Part shown: positions 23,641 through 34,860 of the stretch, piece after piece
Numbering within the stretch: position 1 is the first letter of the stretch
Layout: every line of letters begins with the position of its first letter
Assembly (NCBI GenBank): GCA_024449915.1
Contig: JAMZAV010000112.1
Coordinates: 992,001 to 1,056,000, forward strand
Origin: Sweltsa coloradensis
Lineage: Eukaryota; Arthropoda; Insecta; Plecoptera; Chloroperlidae
Direction: 5' to 3'
DNA: 64,000 bases
Position numbers and translations under genes: made by a program
Notes under the pieces: model-generated
Seen by the model: the letters and a program-made list of their open reading frames with translations, nothing else
What the model was told of the DNA's origin: nothing
Database searches by the model: none

Positions 23641-23667
23641 GAATGAATCAAATATAAAAAAGGGTGG

Positions 23668-23765
23668 AGAATGAAAAGAAAAGAAAAGAAAGAAAGAAAA
23701 GAAAAAAGAAAAGAAAAGAAAAGAAAAAAAAAAACATTAAAAAAGAAAAACGAAAAGAAAAAAAC
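23668..23765. repeat. AAAAG-rich microsatellite
   Basis: Purine-only run of AAAAG and AAAG units. The lysine-rich frame on the plus strand (23671-23958) and its serine/phenylalanine-rich reverse are products of this tract. Confidence 0.85.
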
Positions 23766-24203
23766 TGATTTATTAGACGATCCCACTCAAACGAATATGA
23801 GGTTTGCCAAAAATCAGGAACAGCAAATCAGGGAGTATAATCAAACTTTCGCGGAAGAAACCACCGAACGCGAAATCTTTATTCTTGGGTTCAATCTTCA
23901 TTTTTGTGTTCAAATCTTGACTCATATATATAATTATATCAGATATATAATTATTTAAAAAATTTCATGTCAAACTGATCACAGCAATGATACAGGACAC
24001 CTAAATCAAGTTGCAAGCTCCATCAGTGGGCGGCAACCAGACAATCTAGGCAGAAAAATATAGTTGAAAATACATTGTTTATATCATAATCAAAGCAATA
24101 ATGAACAAACAAAGAGAAAAGCAAAATCAATTATAAGAGCTTATGAAGGTAAATTAACATTACACAAACACACAGACAATAACTTACAAATAAATAGTAA
24201 AAA

Positions 24204-24386
24204 TCAATTTTTTGCTCTTTGATTCATTATCATTGCTTCAATTTTACTTTTAAATTGTACAATTCCCAGATCAGTAAACTTTACCATATTCGGTTTGACC
24301 ATCTGGTATAGAACTGTTGTTGAGGTATTGGGTCGTATAAAAATAATTGTACGAAACCATCTAATTTCAAACTGTAGGATGGCCAA
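24204..24386 (-). pseudogene. Possible LINE reverse transcriptase remnant
   Basis: A 60-residue minus frame contains KPNMVKFTDLGIVQFKSKIE followed by AMIMNQRAKN and a stop. This loosely resembles the segment near the end of some L2/Daphne-like reverse transcriptases (P.L.KFxDLVxFKTxxIMYKxxNxLLP). It lies upstream, in LINE orientation, of the R4 tail at 23441-23640, so the two could belong to one decayed insertion. The intervening sequence is full of stops. The match is from memory of family patterns and is weak. Confidence 0.25.
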
Positions 24387-25465
24387 AAATATTACACTTG
24401 AGAGAATGGCAAAACAAAAATATACTGGAATTTTATTGTGTCAATTTGATAAATTATATTTATGACAAATATTTATAAGGCACAACACTGGCTTTGGTTC
24501 GGGAGGCTCCAGTTTCGAAACTACGTTTGGAAATCTCGGTAAAATTGTTTTCTCAACTTTTTATCCAGGATTTTTGCCATTTGTTAAACATAACAAACAC
24601 AAAGAGAGGAGTTGCTGAGATTGACGCAACTAAAATACAAGTGCTCAGGTGATGACGATTATAACCAAACGGTTAATACTATAATTTCAAATTTGACTTG
24701 AATGTTAACGAGGAAATTTATATTGATATTCACACTTGATTGATAAGAATGAGCCTTAAAAAATCATTACGAGACATAAGCCCAGGAAGCAAAGAAATCG
24801 CAAATTCAAAACATGAAATTCAATTCAGGAAATTACCATTTAAAGCCATTTGTCTTGAGATTGAAAAAATTAACCTGCGCGTTCACATTGATTTAAACGT
24901 TGAGAATTAAAATTTGCGTAAGAGAAACAGTTGTACGGGTGGAATAAATTCACGAAGTTCGCAAAAATTTAGTAAATTACAGAGATTTCATGAATTCATA
25001 CGTACTGGATCTCATATAGATTGATTCTAAATCAACGTTCGCGACTCCTCTTCAATTCACCCTATATCGCAGGTGGGTGGCAACTCGCATACAACGTCAT
25101 AAATAAATAATGAGATGCGAACTATTATAGAATCCTCTTGAAATGACCCCGCTTTTTATGGCCCACACGAATTTATTTCCTATTTTATTATGCGTGTCAG
25201 GGGTCGTGCCCTCAATGGCGTCACAGATGTGCGTATTGTGCGTTTCCACTCTCAATTCATCGTAATACTGGCGGTGATAAAAGCGTGGACGGCTGCGTAC
25301 GTATTGCGTACTCATGTGTTTTTTATTTTATTTTACCGGATGTATTACGCAAGTGCAGCATGTCAAGTTTGCGGACGCAGCCTGCATTCATTCGTAGATG
25401 TTCGTTTGTGGGTTAATTGAGAGCACTTGTTCGAGCATAATCCAATAGGCGGTGATTGTCTAGTC

Positions 25466-25466
<1 letters not shown>
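24387..25466. other. Non-coding sequence
   Basis: No repeat or exon recognised. Overlapping frames at 25097-25420 on both strands are unrecognised. Confidence 0.45.

Positions 25467-25502
<36 letters not shown>
25467..25502. repeat. (TC)18 microsatellite
   Basis: Pure TC run of about 36 bases. A second, shorter TC run is at about 60278-60293. Confidence 0.9.
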
Positions 25503-25505
<3 letters not shown>

Positions 25506-27200
25506 CACTGCGTTTATCATGTATACTTGGAGGCGCGGAAACTCTTGCTCGGTTACTACTCAGTGTGAATGAGTAAGTCGATCGTTTTTACGTGTAATTT
25601 TGCAGAAATTATCGGGGAGCAAAATTAAATTTCATTTTGAAAACAATTACTATTTTCTAGGGTTCCACGAACCTGGGAAAGTCGGGATGGTTATTTGGAA
25701 TTTGAATGCAAATGTGAAGACCGAGTCAGGGATCGAATCTCATAATACATCAAATTCATATGCTACATAGGGTACTAATGTGTCTAATAGGGTGCATTGT
25801 ACGACCATAGGAATGGTGGAAGATTTAAAAAAAATCCATTTGCTATATAATCGTTTTAAGTCTAAACTAAAAAAAAAGATGGTCGGAACAAGTTTGATAA
25901 ATGACTGTAAAAAAAACTGTCGAAATAGCAAAAGTATAAGTGTAAAAACGTCAAATTTTATTTGCCACACTCAAATTTCACACAAAAAAGTAGCCTTTAT
26001 ATTATATAATATGGAATTTCTGACTCTGTAGTTTGTCCATATTTAGCCTTCTGTTGCCTATAATCGTCACATGTTTCCGCGCCCGTGATTTTATCCTCCA
26101 ACAGTTGGCAGGAGTCACAGGCGTGGACCACAATGGCCGCCGCCAACAATGCTCACCCCTCTGTATGTCACGGCCGTAGGATTTCAACAAACAACTAATG
26201 GACAATCGCTCGTTCTGTCCCTATGCGGTGTGTGTGTATCACCTGTTTCATTGACAATCTCATCAGCTGTTTAGTGGATTATATGAGCGTGTTGCGCATG
26301 CGTATAGTCATGGATAGAGAACATGGTTAATGGGGGAGTTAATTATAGGTTGTAATTTACTAGACTATTACGTCAGGTGTCAATCGTATGTGCAACATAT
26401 GTACCAGGTGTCGTACTAGGTGCACGTGAAAATCCGGTTTCTAATTAATCGATAATTTGTGTATTTTTTACATTTGCTCTTTATTAGTATACCATCGCAC
26501 AAAGCTTGGCAATTGCTTGATTCATGTACCTATATTTACTATATACGACTATTTGTTAAGCTTTTTTGAGGTTAGATTTATTGATTGATTATTTCAAGTC
26601 TTTAATAGCACTAGTACCATTTTAGAAATACCCAAACCTTAACCATATATAAATTATTGACTAGATAAAAGTGACATATGATTGAGTTATATATAAATGG
26701 ATTGTGATAAACAATAAACAAATATATCAATCAACAAAATACAAATATAATAAATTTATTAAAAGTGTATTTTAATGCTAATTGCAATCCAACTACAATT
26801 CAACACAACTACATTGAACTACCGCTCAATTTCGGAATGTTTTATTTTTTAACAAAAAGAAAATATGGAACATGTGGAACTTGTGGTAAATTGGTATCAA
26901 ATCAATTTTTGTTTCGTCAAATCACAAAATATGTGATGTAGTTTGAAAATATTATAAATTAGATCAAAGTGTACAATTGAGACCGATTTTTAACCCCGGG
27001 TTAACTACAAAATTGCCGGAAGCATTCACGGCTCGGCTTGGCAAATTTAACTGTATCATTTGAATGTCTTTTGCAATTCAAATCCTTGAGTTTATTTTAC
27101 CAATTTCCCAAGTACTAAATTGTAAATTAGTTTAATACAGTCTTGGAATGCCACGATTAAATAACTCTTGTAACTTTACGACATGATTTCAAAATGAGGC
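25503..27200. other. Non-coding sequence
   Basis: AT-rich with no recognised family. A GCGCATGCGT site near 26295 is NRF1-like. A CGGAAGCATTCACGGCTCGG block near 27020 may be a small R3 relic. No exon is supported. Confidence 0.45.
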
Positions 27201-27204
27201 TAAG

Positions 27205-27360
27205 GGATTGAATAAGTAAATCTCTGTGTTGTGCGGGTGGTGTCGACAGCTGAGCCAGGGGCTAAACAGGAAGCAAGTGATACACATTGGCGCCCAACAT
27301 GGGGCAAGCGCCTAACTGTCAAACTCGCAAGTCGCAACCACTGCACCAACTTTCTAACAA
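27205..27360 (-). mobile_element. tRNA-related sequence: SINE relic or LTR primer-binding site
   Basis: TGGCGCCCAACATGGGGC at 27288-27305 differs by one base from the primer-binding site that LTR elements use with tRNA-Lys1,2. No LTR, gag or pol is seen on either side. On the minus strand the same stretch reads TTGGTGCAGTGGTTGCGACT near 27350, an A-box-like SINE head, so a tRNA-derived SINE is at least as likely. Confidence 0.25.
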
Positions 27361-27554
27361 TGTAAGGGAATTATCTGCTTGTGGTGGGGTCAAAAAGTTG
27401 ACAAAGCTGCTGAACTTCCCGGTTTGGATAATTTACTGAACTCGGCTCATTGTTTGTCGCTTGAGATTAACTTCGAAATACTGCTCGTTGATTGGACAAT
27501 AGTAACTTCTCAAACTGCTGTGGACAGAAATGGAAGGTTTTTGGTGCACTACAG

Positions 27555-27650
27555 CTCACTCACTCACGGGCTGAGGTGCAGCTAAGCGCTAGTGCGCAAG
27601 ACTCAAATTTGGGAGGTCGCAAATTTGGAATCCACCACCGATAATGAACG
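27555..27650 (+). mobile_element. Decayed tRNA-like (SINE) head
   Basis: GCTGAGGTGCAGCTAAGCGC resembles an A-box region. AATTTGGAATCCACC about 40 bases later resembles a mutated B box followed by the 3' side of a tRNA arm. There is no discriminating body sequence. Confidence 0.3.
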
Positions 27651-27795
27651 TTAATAAAAGAGATCCCTTCTCAACCATTCTCGCAACCTTTTTTGACTTT
27701 ACAATTTTCAGAGAAATAACATCCCACATTAGATCGACCATTATTTATTTGTTTTTTGCCGTCTAACCATTCATCTCTTTCATACAGTTTTGTAA

Positions 27796-28577
27796 CTAGG
27801 AAAACGCTTAAGTCCCGCCGCGTTGTTGGATGAGCGTAATTGGTGCATTGAGCTACCATGTGTTATGTGGATTTTCTGTTGTTCTGTGAAAAAATCATTC
27901 CAAGTTGAAGATTTTTTAAAAATTAATTTAAATTAAATAAAAAATAAACTTTAATCTTTAATTTTTTTAATTAATCGTAATTTAAAAAAAAGAAAAAAAA
28001 TCGTAAATTTTCGATTTTCATAAGAAATAGTTATTCGATTGTGCTCAAATTTCACAAGAATATATTAATTGATAAAATTAAGGTTCTGTAAAAAAATCAT
28101 TACAATCGGATAAAGCATGTAGGTGTTAAAAGTCAAAAGAATTGTTTTAAAAAAGAAAAAACACGTAAAATTTTGATTTTTATACGAAATAATTTTTTCG
28201 ATTGCCCTCAAATTTTACACAAATATCTTAATTCATAAAATAAAGGTTCTGTGCAAAAATCATTAAAATCGGATAAAGCATGTAGGTGTTATAAGTCGAA
28301 GAAATGTTTTAAAAATCGAAAAAAATCGTAAAATTGCGATTTTGATGAGAAATAATTTTTTGATTGTGCTCAAAAACGTGGCAGTTTCAAGTTCTGAGAT
28401 TTCGATGACCTCCATAAAATTTCATCGCAATCGGAGTATCGGTTTAGCCGGAATCGTGTTAACAAACAGACAAAAATACATTAAAAAAAAGAAAAAAAAA
28501 AAACAATCCGGATTTTTTCTCCAGTGTAGTGACATGGAATCTTCGCTCCACTCGCTACGCTCGCTACGCTCATCCAA
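27796..28577 (-). mobile_element. F1 Helentron-like element, copy A
   Basis: Minus-strand member of the 780 bp family. The 5' end (TTGGATGAGCGTAGCGAGCG, reverse of 28558-28577) and the 3' end (GTTTTCCTAG, reverse of 27796-27805) are both intact. Near the 3' end lies the inverted copy of the 5' terminus, then the AACGC/GCGTT stem. The core holds tandem units of about 161 bp with landmarks TTTGAGCGCAATCG and ACACCTACATGCTTTATCCG. It is head-to-head with copy B, 190 bp away. The frame at 28342-28590 (plus) is a translation of the repeat and not a gene. Confidence 0.8.
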
Positions 28578-28767
28578 TAAATATCAATAGGCCTATGTTG
28601 CCTACACATCTAGTTATGTATATGTTTTATATTTATCCACAATAGAACATTTGATATTGTACGTATTTATTTGTTTATTTGTTTATTGAATTATGTATTT
28701 TAATTTTAATTTTAAACATGTTTTGTTTTCTACAATATCATAGAATGCTAATATTTTTTATTATTTA

Positions 28768-29537
28768 TTGGATGAGCGTAGCGAGCGTAGCGAGCGAAGC
28801 GAAGATTCCATTCTACTACACTGGAGAAAAAAATCCGGAATGTTTTTTTTTCTTTTCTTTTTTTTTGTATTTTTGTCTGTTTGTTAGCACGATTCCGGCT
28901 AAACCGATACTCCGATTGCGATGAAATTTTCTGGAGACCTTCGAAATCTCTGAACTTAGAACTGCCACGTTTTTGAGCGCAATCGGGAAATTTTTTCTTA
29001 TAAAAACGCAATTTTACGATTTTTTTCGATTTTTTAAAAATTTCTTCGACTTATAACACCTACACGCTTTATCCGATTGTAATGATTTTTTCACATAACC
29101 TTAATTTATGAATTAAGATATTCGTGTGAAATTTGAGCGTAATCGAAAAATTATTTTCTCATGAAAATCGAAATTTACGGGTTTTTTTCTTTTTTAAAAC
29201 GATTCTTTGACTTATTACACCTACATGCTTTATCCTATTGTAATGATTTTTTCACAGAACCTTAATTTCATCAATTTATATACTCGTGTTAAATTTGAGC
29301 GCAATCGAATAATTATTTCTTATGAAAATTGCAATTTTACGATTTTTTTTTTTTTTTAATTACGATTTATTAAAAAAATAAAGTTAATTTTTTATTTTAT
29401 TTAATTTAATTTAAAAAAAATCTTCGACTAAGCAATAATTTTTTCACAGAACAACAGAAAATCAGCATAACACATGGCAGCTCAATGCACCAATTACGCT
29501 CATCCAACAACGCGGCGGGACTTAAGCGTTTTCCTAG
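28768..29537 (+). mobile_element. F1 Helentron-like element, copy B
   Basis: Full-length plus copy. The 13 bp terminus TTGGATGAGCGTA (28768) is matched in reverse complement at 29495-29507, leaving a 30-base 3' tail that contains the small stem and ends CCTAG at 29537. TTTGAGCG landmarks at 28972, 29132 and 29294 give a core period of 160-162 bp. After the 5' end come ATTCCATTCTACTACACTGG, a poly-T run, TTTTTGTCTGTTTG and GATTCCGGCTAAACCGATAC. No protein is encoded, so replication enzymes must come from elsewhere. Confidence 0.85.
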
Positions 29538-29594
29538 TTTATATTACGATTCAAAATGCACTGGGGAGTTATTTGTAGGCGAAGTCAGCTTACA

Positions 29595-29660
29595 ATTCAA
29601 ATACCCGTGCGGGATTCGAACCCTTGTCCCTTGCTTCCATTCCACACAACTAGAAACATC
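29595..29660 (-). mobile_element. tRNA-like SINE head with B box
   Basis: On the minus strand GGTTCGAATCCCGCACGGG (about 29601-29620) is a textbook B box with a tRNA-like 3' arm. A convincing cloverleaf could not be folded, so this is a SINE relic and not a tRNA. The 131-residue plus frame from 29556 reads through it and is a by-product. Confidence 0.4.
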
Positions 29661-30603
29661 ATAACTTTTACCACCATAGAGTCTAGACAAGCAGTCTTTC
29701 TAGGAACGATTAACAATCCTCATTGTCTTTGCCAAACCCTCCTCGTTGTCACCGGATGTGTGTTCGATGTACAACATGTTCCGGCAAGTGCAGCATGTTT
29801 ATCACCCTCATCTAACACCTTCCGTCAACACCGGCCACACATGCTCACCTTGGCGTATACTAGACGATCAAGGTGTTCAGAATGTGACTCATACGTAATT
29901 TACCGGCACGCCTTTTACCTTATAAGTCAAGTTGCTACTTTTTGCAGATAATGCAGATCTAATTGGTAAATTATCAGATTTTCGCTGCACTTTTCCTTAA
30001 ATGGCGTAACAAAATGTGGTAACGTGCCAACTTATGTATAGCTACTTATCAAATCACGTGACTTAATTTATTTAGCGAAGCAACCCACGCCATTTCCCCA
30101 TTAATTTTAACAACTGTTTTACTTGTATGTTAATAATAGAATAAGTGGATAGGTAGTTTTATTTTACGAGCGAACTTTCACATTATCTGAGTTTCCTGTT
30201 AACGTTATCGTGTCGTCTTGTGACGATAGAAAGTAAAACAGTGTCGTGATAACAGCTGTTATCTTGTATCTGATATTCACAGAAAGATTGCGACTTAATC
30301 ACAAATATTGTCACTTTGTGTTATTTAAAAAATATTTTAATTCTCTGAAATCTCCATTCGTATTCGTATTGCCTTGAAAAATTATTGCATTCACATAAGC
30401 GGATTATCTGTTTTATAGTAATGTGTTTGTTTTATAGACACTGTTATTATTTGATACTCGTTGAAGCTGACTGTAGTGACGCTGGTATACAACAAACTTT
30501 TAATCGTGAGTTCATTTGTTCCTGGAAGTTCATCAACTATATCCTTTTGGCTCTTGCACTCATACCATAAAAATATACAATTGAATCTCCATGTTCTCTT
30601 GAC
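29661..30603. other. Non-coding sequence
   Basis: No gene, repeat family or RNA recognised. Confidence 0.45.
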
Positions 30604-30680
30604 CATCATGATCATCATCGTCATCTCATCATCATCATCATCATCATCATCATCGTCATCTCATCATCATCATCATCATA

Positions 30681-30715
<35 letters not shown>

Positions 30716-30745
30716 CATCATCATCATAAATCATTATCATCATCG
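30604..30745. repeat. (ATC)n microsatellite
   Basis: About 140 bases of ATC/CAT units with short interruptions. The serine- and histidine-rich 123-residue frame at 30461-30832 comes from it. Confidence 0.95.
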
Positions 30746-31620
30746 ACATCACTCATCATAACGAGAAGACCTTGCCTCCAAACATGGACATGCCAGTTTC
30801 GTCCCCCCCCCCCACACCACAAAATACAATAAATAATCCTTTCTTCACGGCATTCGACCTGAGATCAACATACAAATCTCAAATGTACAAAGCCATTTTG
30901 TATGCTAAACTAAATTATAATTCAATTTAATTTAATCCGTATAGCTTCTTCCTAGGTGTCACCAAACATACATTCAAACACTTGAAAACACCTTCAGTCA
31001 TTGTGAATGAATGAACACGTTTGTAAATAAATCTTTTGGCAGACTGACAAGACAGAAGGTAAAACGCCCAAAGCCAACAGCACAAGACGGAGTCTAAAGA
31101 AATTGATCAAATCCAACCAAGACCCCAAACAAACCTCAACGCAGCTATTAATCAATCTTTTATATGAAAATATTTTCCCTTTGTGCACGGTCTCCGTAAT
31201 CATTAATCAATAGAAACACATCAAACAAGCGTCGGTCGGTGTTTCGCTTGTTGTGTTGGTTGCAATGCAACCGAGGAAGTCTCAAATCGCGTGCAAAGCT
31301 TATTGATTACTGCAGGTTATAATGTACCTTTGCTTGATTGGTTTTCCTATGGGGGAAACTAGAACAGTGTAGATAAAGCTGACGATGTTTGCAATGATAA
31401 GCCTGCAAATAGATCATTGTTTCCGCTTTATACGGTCGACTAACATGACTTTATATGGTTATTGGATTTAGATGTGTTTTTTATTATTTAGATGTGTAAA
31501 TCTTCAGAAACGTATTTGTGTTGTTTCCATAGCAAATCGACAGTATTAATTATATTTAAAAAATGCGAATTTTCTAAAGTCCTTACAATAAATGACCGAA
31601 AACGGATAAATTGACAAATG
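30746..31620. other. Non-coding sequence
   Basis: No feature supported. Confidence 0.45.
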
Positions 31621-31621
31621 T

Positions 31622-31680
31622 TCATTTATTTAGCGTCTATCCTTTTCTGTCATAAAAACTGATTTTCAAATTAGGTCTTG
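31622..31680 (-). mobile_element. Repeat R4 fragment
   Basis: TTTATTTAGCGTCTATCCTT followed by CATAAAAACTGATTTxCAAA matches the terminal 50-60 bp of the R4 copies at 23441 and 63386. Confidence 0.5.
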
Positions 31681-32765
31681 AACTTGTTACAATAAGTACG
31701 AATAAGGTTAAGGGTAGGCCACCCAAATAGATATGCACTATGTACAACTCGTTGCCCGGATGAAATTTTAATTACGTTTTGCAGGCTACAGTATGTAATC
31801 TCGATTTTCAAAATTTAAAAATAATTCCAATTTCTTTGTTCCACTTGTTGATTGGGTCGTTAGAGTGTTATGAACTACCGCCCCATGTGCACATGTATTT
31901 TCTTTACAATCTGTGCTGATGGTTGGTCTTCCCCCGGCCATGGCATTCTAAACTCTGAAGCAGTGCCCCTGGTGATCCTCCAATGACTTGCCTTGGGTCG
32001 TGACAGATGTGGTGTTCGGGGTACCAAAAGGTCAACGCTTATGTGCCTTGCAAACCCACAGAGCGTAACAACTCAATAACATCGGGGATACATTATCTGC
32101 ATCATCTACTTAGAAGTGAACCTATATATCTAGCAGATGTACAGACCCAGGGGTCTGGAGGAGCGATACAGACAAACAGAACAGGTGTACTCCAGGGTAG
32201 GTAGGGTTGATAATATGCTCCTTGAGAGCCACGGGGGTATGCTATATCATTGTAGATCTAGTGGTTCCTACCTCTCTCTACACGTTCAGGCAGATGTAGA
32301 ATCGTGTTGTGAACTAGGTCGAAAAATGTATCAATTACATTTATTTTTAGAGTAGAAAGTCCGAAATTTAGAACAAGTGTATATTGTTTGCATAGCTAGG
32401 TCGATCCTCAGTCGAATCTCGCAAGTTACATTCTTCAAAACGTGGAATTATTCTAGTTTATTATTTATAGCTTACAATTCTTGGATATTTCATACACTCA
32501 TTAGGCCTACACACTGATGAATGATGATAGTGACTTACCATTTTGTGTCAAAATGTGTATATTCTTCCATTTCTTTGAATTTCGTTACTTTGTAATGCTG
32601 TTATAATGGACGTATGCAATTTGTAATGATTTTGCAAAGAGAGCGCCATCTCGCGAATTCTATGAAAAAAATACAACTAAAAAATCGTTAAAAATACAGA
32701 AGTCTAGTTCCATTATGATCGGCCCCACACGAAGCCATGGAATTGGACCACCCCTTGCAGATCGG
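31681..32765. other. Non-coding sequence
   Basis: GC-richer than its surroundings at 31900-32300. Two overlapping plus frames (32007-32204 and 32137-32355) show no recognisable domain. ATTGTAGATCTAGTGGTTCC near 32252 is faintly A-box-like. Confidence 0.4.
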
Positions 32766-32799
32766 CGGAAGGTATAAAACTAATGATGCGTGAAACAAA

Positions 32800-33180
32800 T
32801 TCAAACGCGATGCACATATTGTGAATGCATTACTTCACTTCCAGATGCAACGGGAGTGAGTCTTTCTGGAGCTAAGAGTCCATAAAGAAGCAATCGAGAA
32901 CCAGCACTCGAACATCGGTAAATAAAATATGAAGTTATGAATGAAAAGTTGGTGCACATTGCATGCACACTTCTAAATGCGAATGTATTGACTTCATGGG
33001 AATTATCTTGTGACTGCTAAGAATCTATAAAGAAGCAATCGACTACTTGTAGAGTCGCGAATTCCAATACCAGTAAAATATAATGTGAGGAGTGAAAGAA
33101 AAGTTGATGCACATTGTATGTTGCTCTACTAAATGTGAATACGTTGACTTTATGATTGTGTATTCCGTTGTGCTAAGCCA
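32800..33180 (+). repeat. Tandem repeat, about 145-155 bp unit, about 2.5 copies
   Basis: Landmarks recur in order: ATAAAGAAGCAATCGA at 32882 and 33027; AAAAGTTGGTGCACATTGCA at 32944 with a two-mismatch form at 33099; GATGCACAT at about 32810. The units are clearly divergent. No match to the 161 bp F1 core was noticed. Confidence 0.7.
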
Positions 33181-33249
33181 ACGGTATGAAAGGTTGAATA
33201 AGGGGGGAAATGGGAAGGCACAGTAGGAAGTGTGATGCTTGCATGTTTA

Positions 33250-33685
33250 TTGGATGAGCGAAGCAAAGACTCCCATTTCTCTAACCCTGAGAAAAATAGC
33301 TCGGCTGTTTTTTTTTTGCTCGCTTTCTACCGGGCAAACGGCATATTATGCGATCTTCATGAAATTTTAGTGGCCTTTGAAATCTCAAAATTAGATCTGC
33401 CAAGTTTTTATGTACAATCGAAGAAATATTTCTCATGAATATCGTACTTTTACGATTTTTTTTCGATTTTAATGCGATATTTTCGTGATATTTAGCCCGT
33501 GACCAGTCAAACGGCTACTCTTATCTTGATGAAACTTTATGGGAACTTTCGAAATCACGGAACTTAGATATGTTTAGGTACAATCGAAGAAATATTTCTC
33601 ATAGAGATCGTACTTTTATAGGGCATCGATAATTTACCATAAAAGCTCATCCATCAACGCGACTTGCGAAAAAAAGCGTTAGCGA
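33250..33685 (+). mobile_element. F1-related element, divergent subfamily (F1b)
   Basis: Begins TTGGATGAGCGAAGCAAAGA and keeps the F1 order: poly-T, CTACCGGGCAAACGGC in place of GGCTAAACCGATAC, ATGAAATTTTAGTGGCCTTT and TCGAAGAAATATTTCTCATG. Near the end are CTCATCCATCAACGCGACTT and AAGCGTT. The tandem core is shorter and the middle (GCCCGTGACCAGTCAAACGG) is not found in F1 but is found, corrupted, at 43938-44530. It is an older or separate subfamily. Confidence 0.6.
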
Positions 33686-34670
33686 AGCGATATCTCGGAG
33701 TCATTGGAGTCCGCTTATGCTTTGAGGTAAAGTAAACGATTCCATACTTTTAAAAAGGGGCACAAAATAGATAAACGCATAAAATACGCAAAATGTAAGT
33801 CTCACGTATATTTCTCTATACCAATTTAGCAAATATGATTTTTTATTTTTGCAATGTGAGCAAACCGTAACACCATGCATAAGACAACGGATGTAGGCCT
33901 ATAGTCCACACATGCAGCATTTTGAAGTTTTGATGTATGATTTGATGATATAGATATTCATATCTGACAATATAAATGAATCTCCATGATTTGATTACCA
34001 AATTTGGTTATAACGAAATCGTGTTGTGTTCTCTTGTATCTGAGCCCACTAAGCTCCCAACAATGGTTCCTCCACGCAAGGGGTGTAAGGTCAAAGAACA
34101 AGGAACGGTGCCCCAGCATGTGTAGGCCTCACTGGCCCTGTGGAAACCACTCTGTGTGCACCAGGCGCCTCCTATGTGCACCGGCCGCTCCAAGTTTGAT
34201 TGATCATAGCCCACTTGATGGAGATGAAGACCGAACCGACAGATCATTTCCATCACAAAAAGACATCATAACGTCAGAGCATGGGGGATTATTCTATATG
34301 ATTTTCATAACGGGAGGGTTGTTTTGGTTTGAAATAATGTGGGGGCTTGCCATGAGGTGATAAAATATATGGGAGGTGGGATTTTGTATGGTAATAATGT
34401 TTTTGTTTTTATCAAACTGGGAATCAACTGAACATTTTAAAACTATGAATGGGTATAGTGCTTCAGAACTGCAAAATACTGTACATAAACAATTTAAAAA
34501 AATCGTTTTACTAAACAATGTTTCGTTAATTTTCAAGTGTTTTATAGTCTAAACTTATAATTTATAAATGTATTTGTATACGTATCAGTATTCAGTATAT
34601 GGGGGATTTTTCTTTAAGACTTTCATAAATCATAACGGGACTGTTGTTATAATTGAAATAATGTGTAGGG
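33686..34670. other. Non-coding sequence
   Basis: A GC-richer patch at 34030-34250 carries overlapping frames on both strands (34004-34360 plus, 34008-34256 minus) with no recognisable protein. No repeat identified. Confidence 0.4.
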
Positions 34671-34671
34671 C

Positions 34672-34860
34672 CGCATTGGCACATACGATTATTATACGCT
34701 GCTGGTCCGAAGCGTATGGCTCTACGGGGACGTGGTTCGAATCCCGCATAAGGCATGTTTTTTGTGATCGTCCTTCACCCTCATCTATCACCACTCATCG
34801 TCTCGAATGCCTTCTTACGAACGAAAATCATCATCTCAACGTTCTTCAAAATATATTTTG
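34672..34860 (+). mobile_element. tRNA-derived SINE (SINE2)
   Basis: The head reads GGCACATACG...GCTGCTGGTCC (A-box side) and GTGGTTCGAATCCCGC (B box, about 34733-34748). The tail has CATCTATCACCACTCATCGT and CTCGAATGCCTT. The head matches the minus-strand head at 45235-45312, and head plus tail match 47362-47480. A tail-only match is at 53090-53140. The 138-residue frame across it is a by-product. Confidence 0.65.

Noticed and set aside
27205..27360. LTR retrotransposon
   Set aside because: Only a primer-binding-site-like word is present, with no terminal repeats or coding remains.
28342..29011. Repeated frames with a shared KFHRNRSIGLAGI-like peptide (also at 53388-53660, 55089-55342 and 59262-59480)
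   Set aside because: The peptide recurs because the F1 element recurs. Frames are short, run through the poly-A/T tract and have no common start or stop.
30461..30832. 123-residue serine/histidine-rich open frame
   Set aside because: It is the translation of the (ATC)n microsatellite and its flanks.
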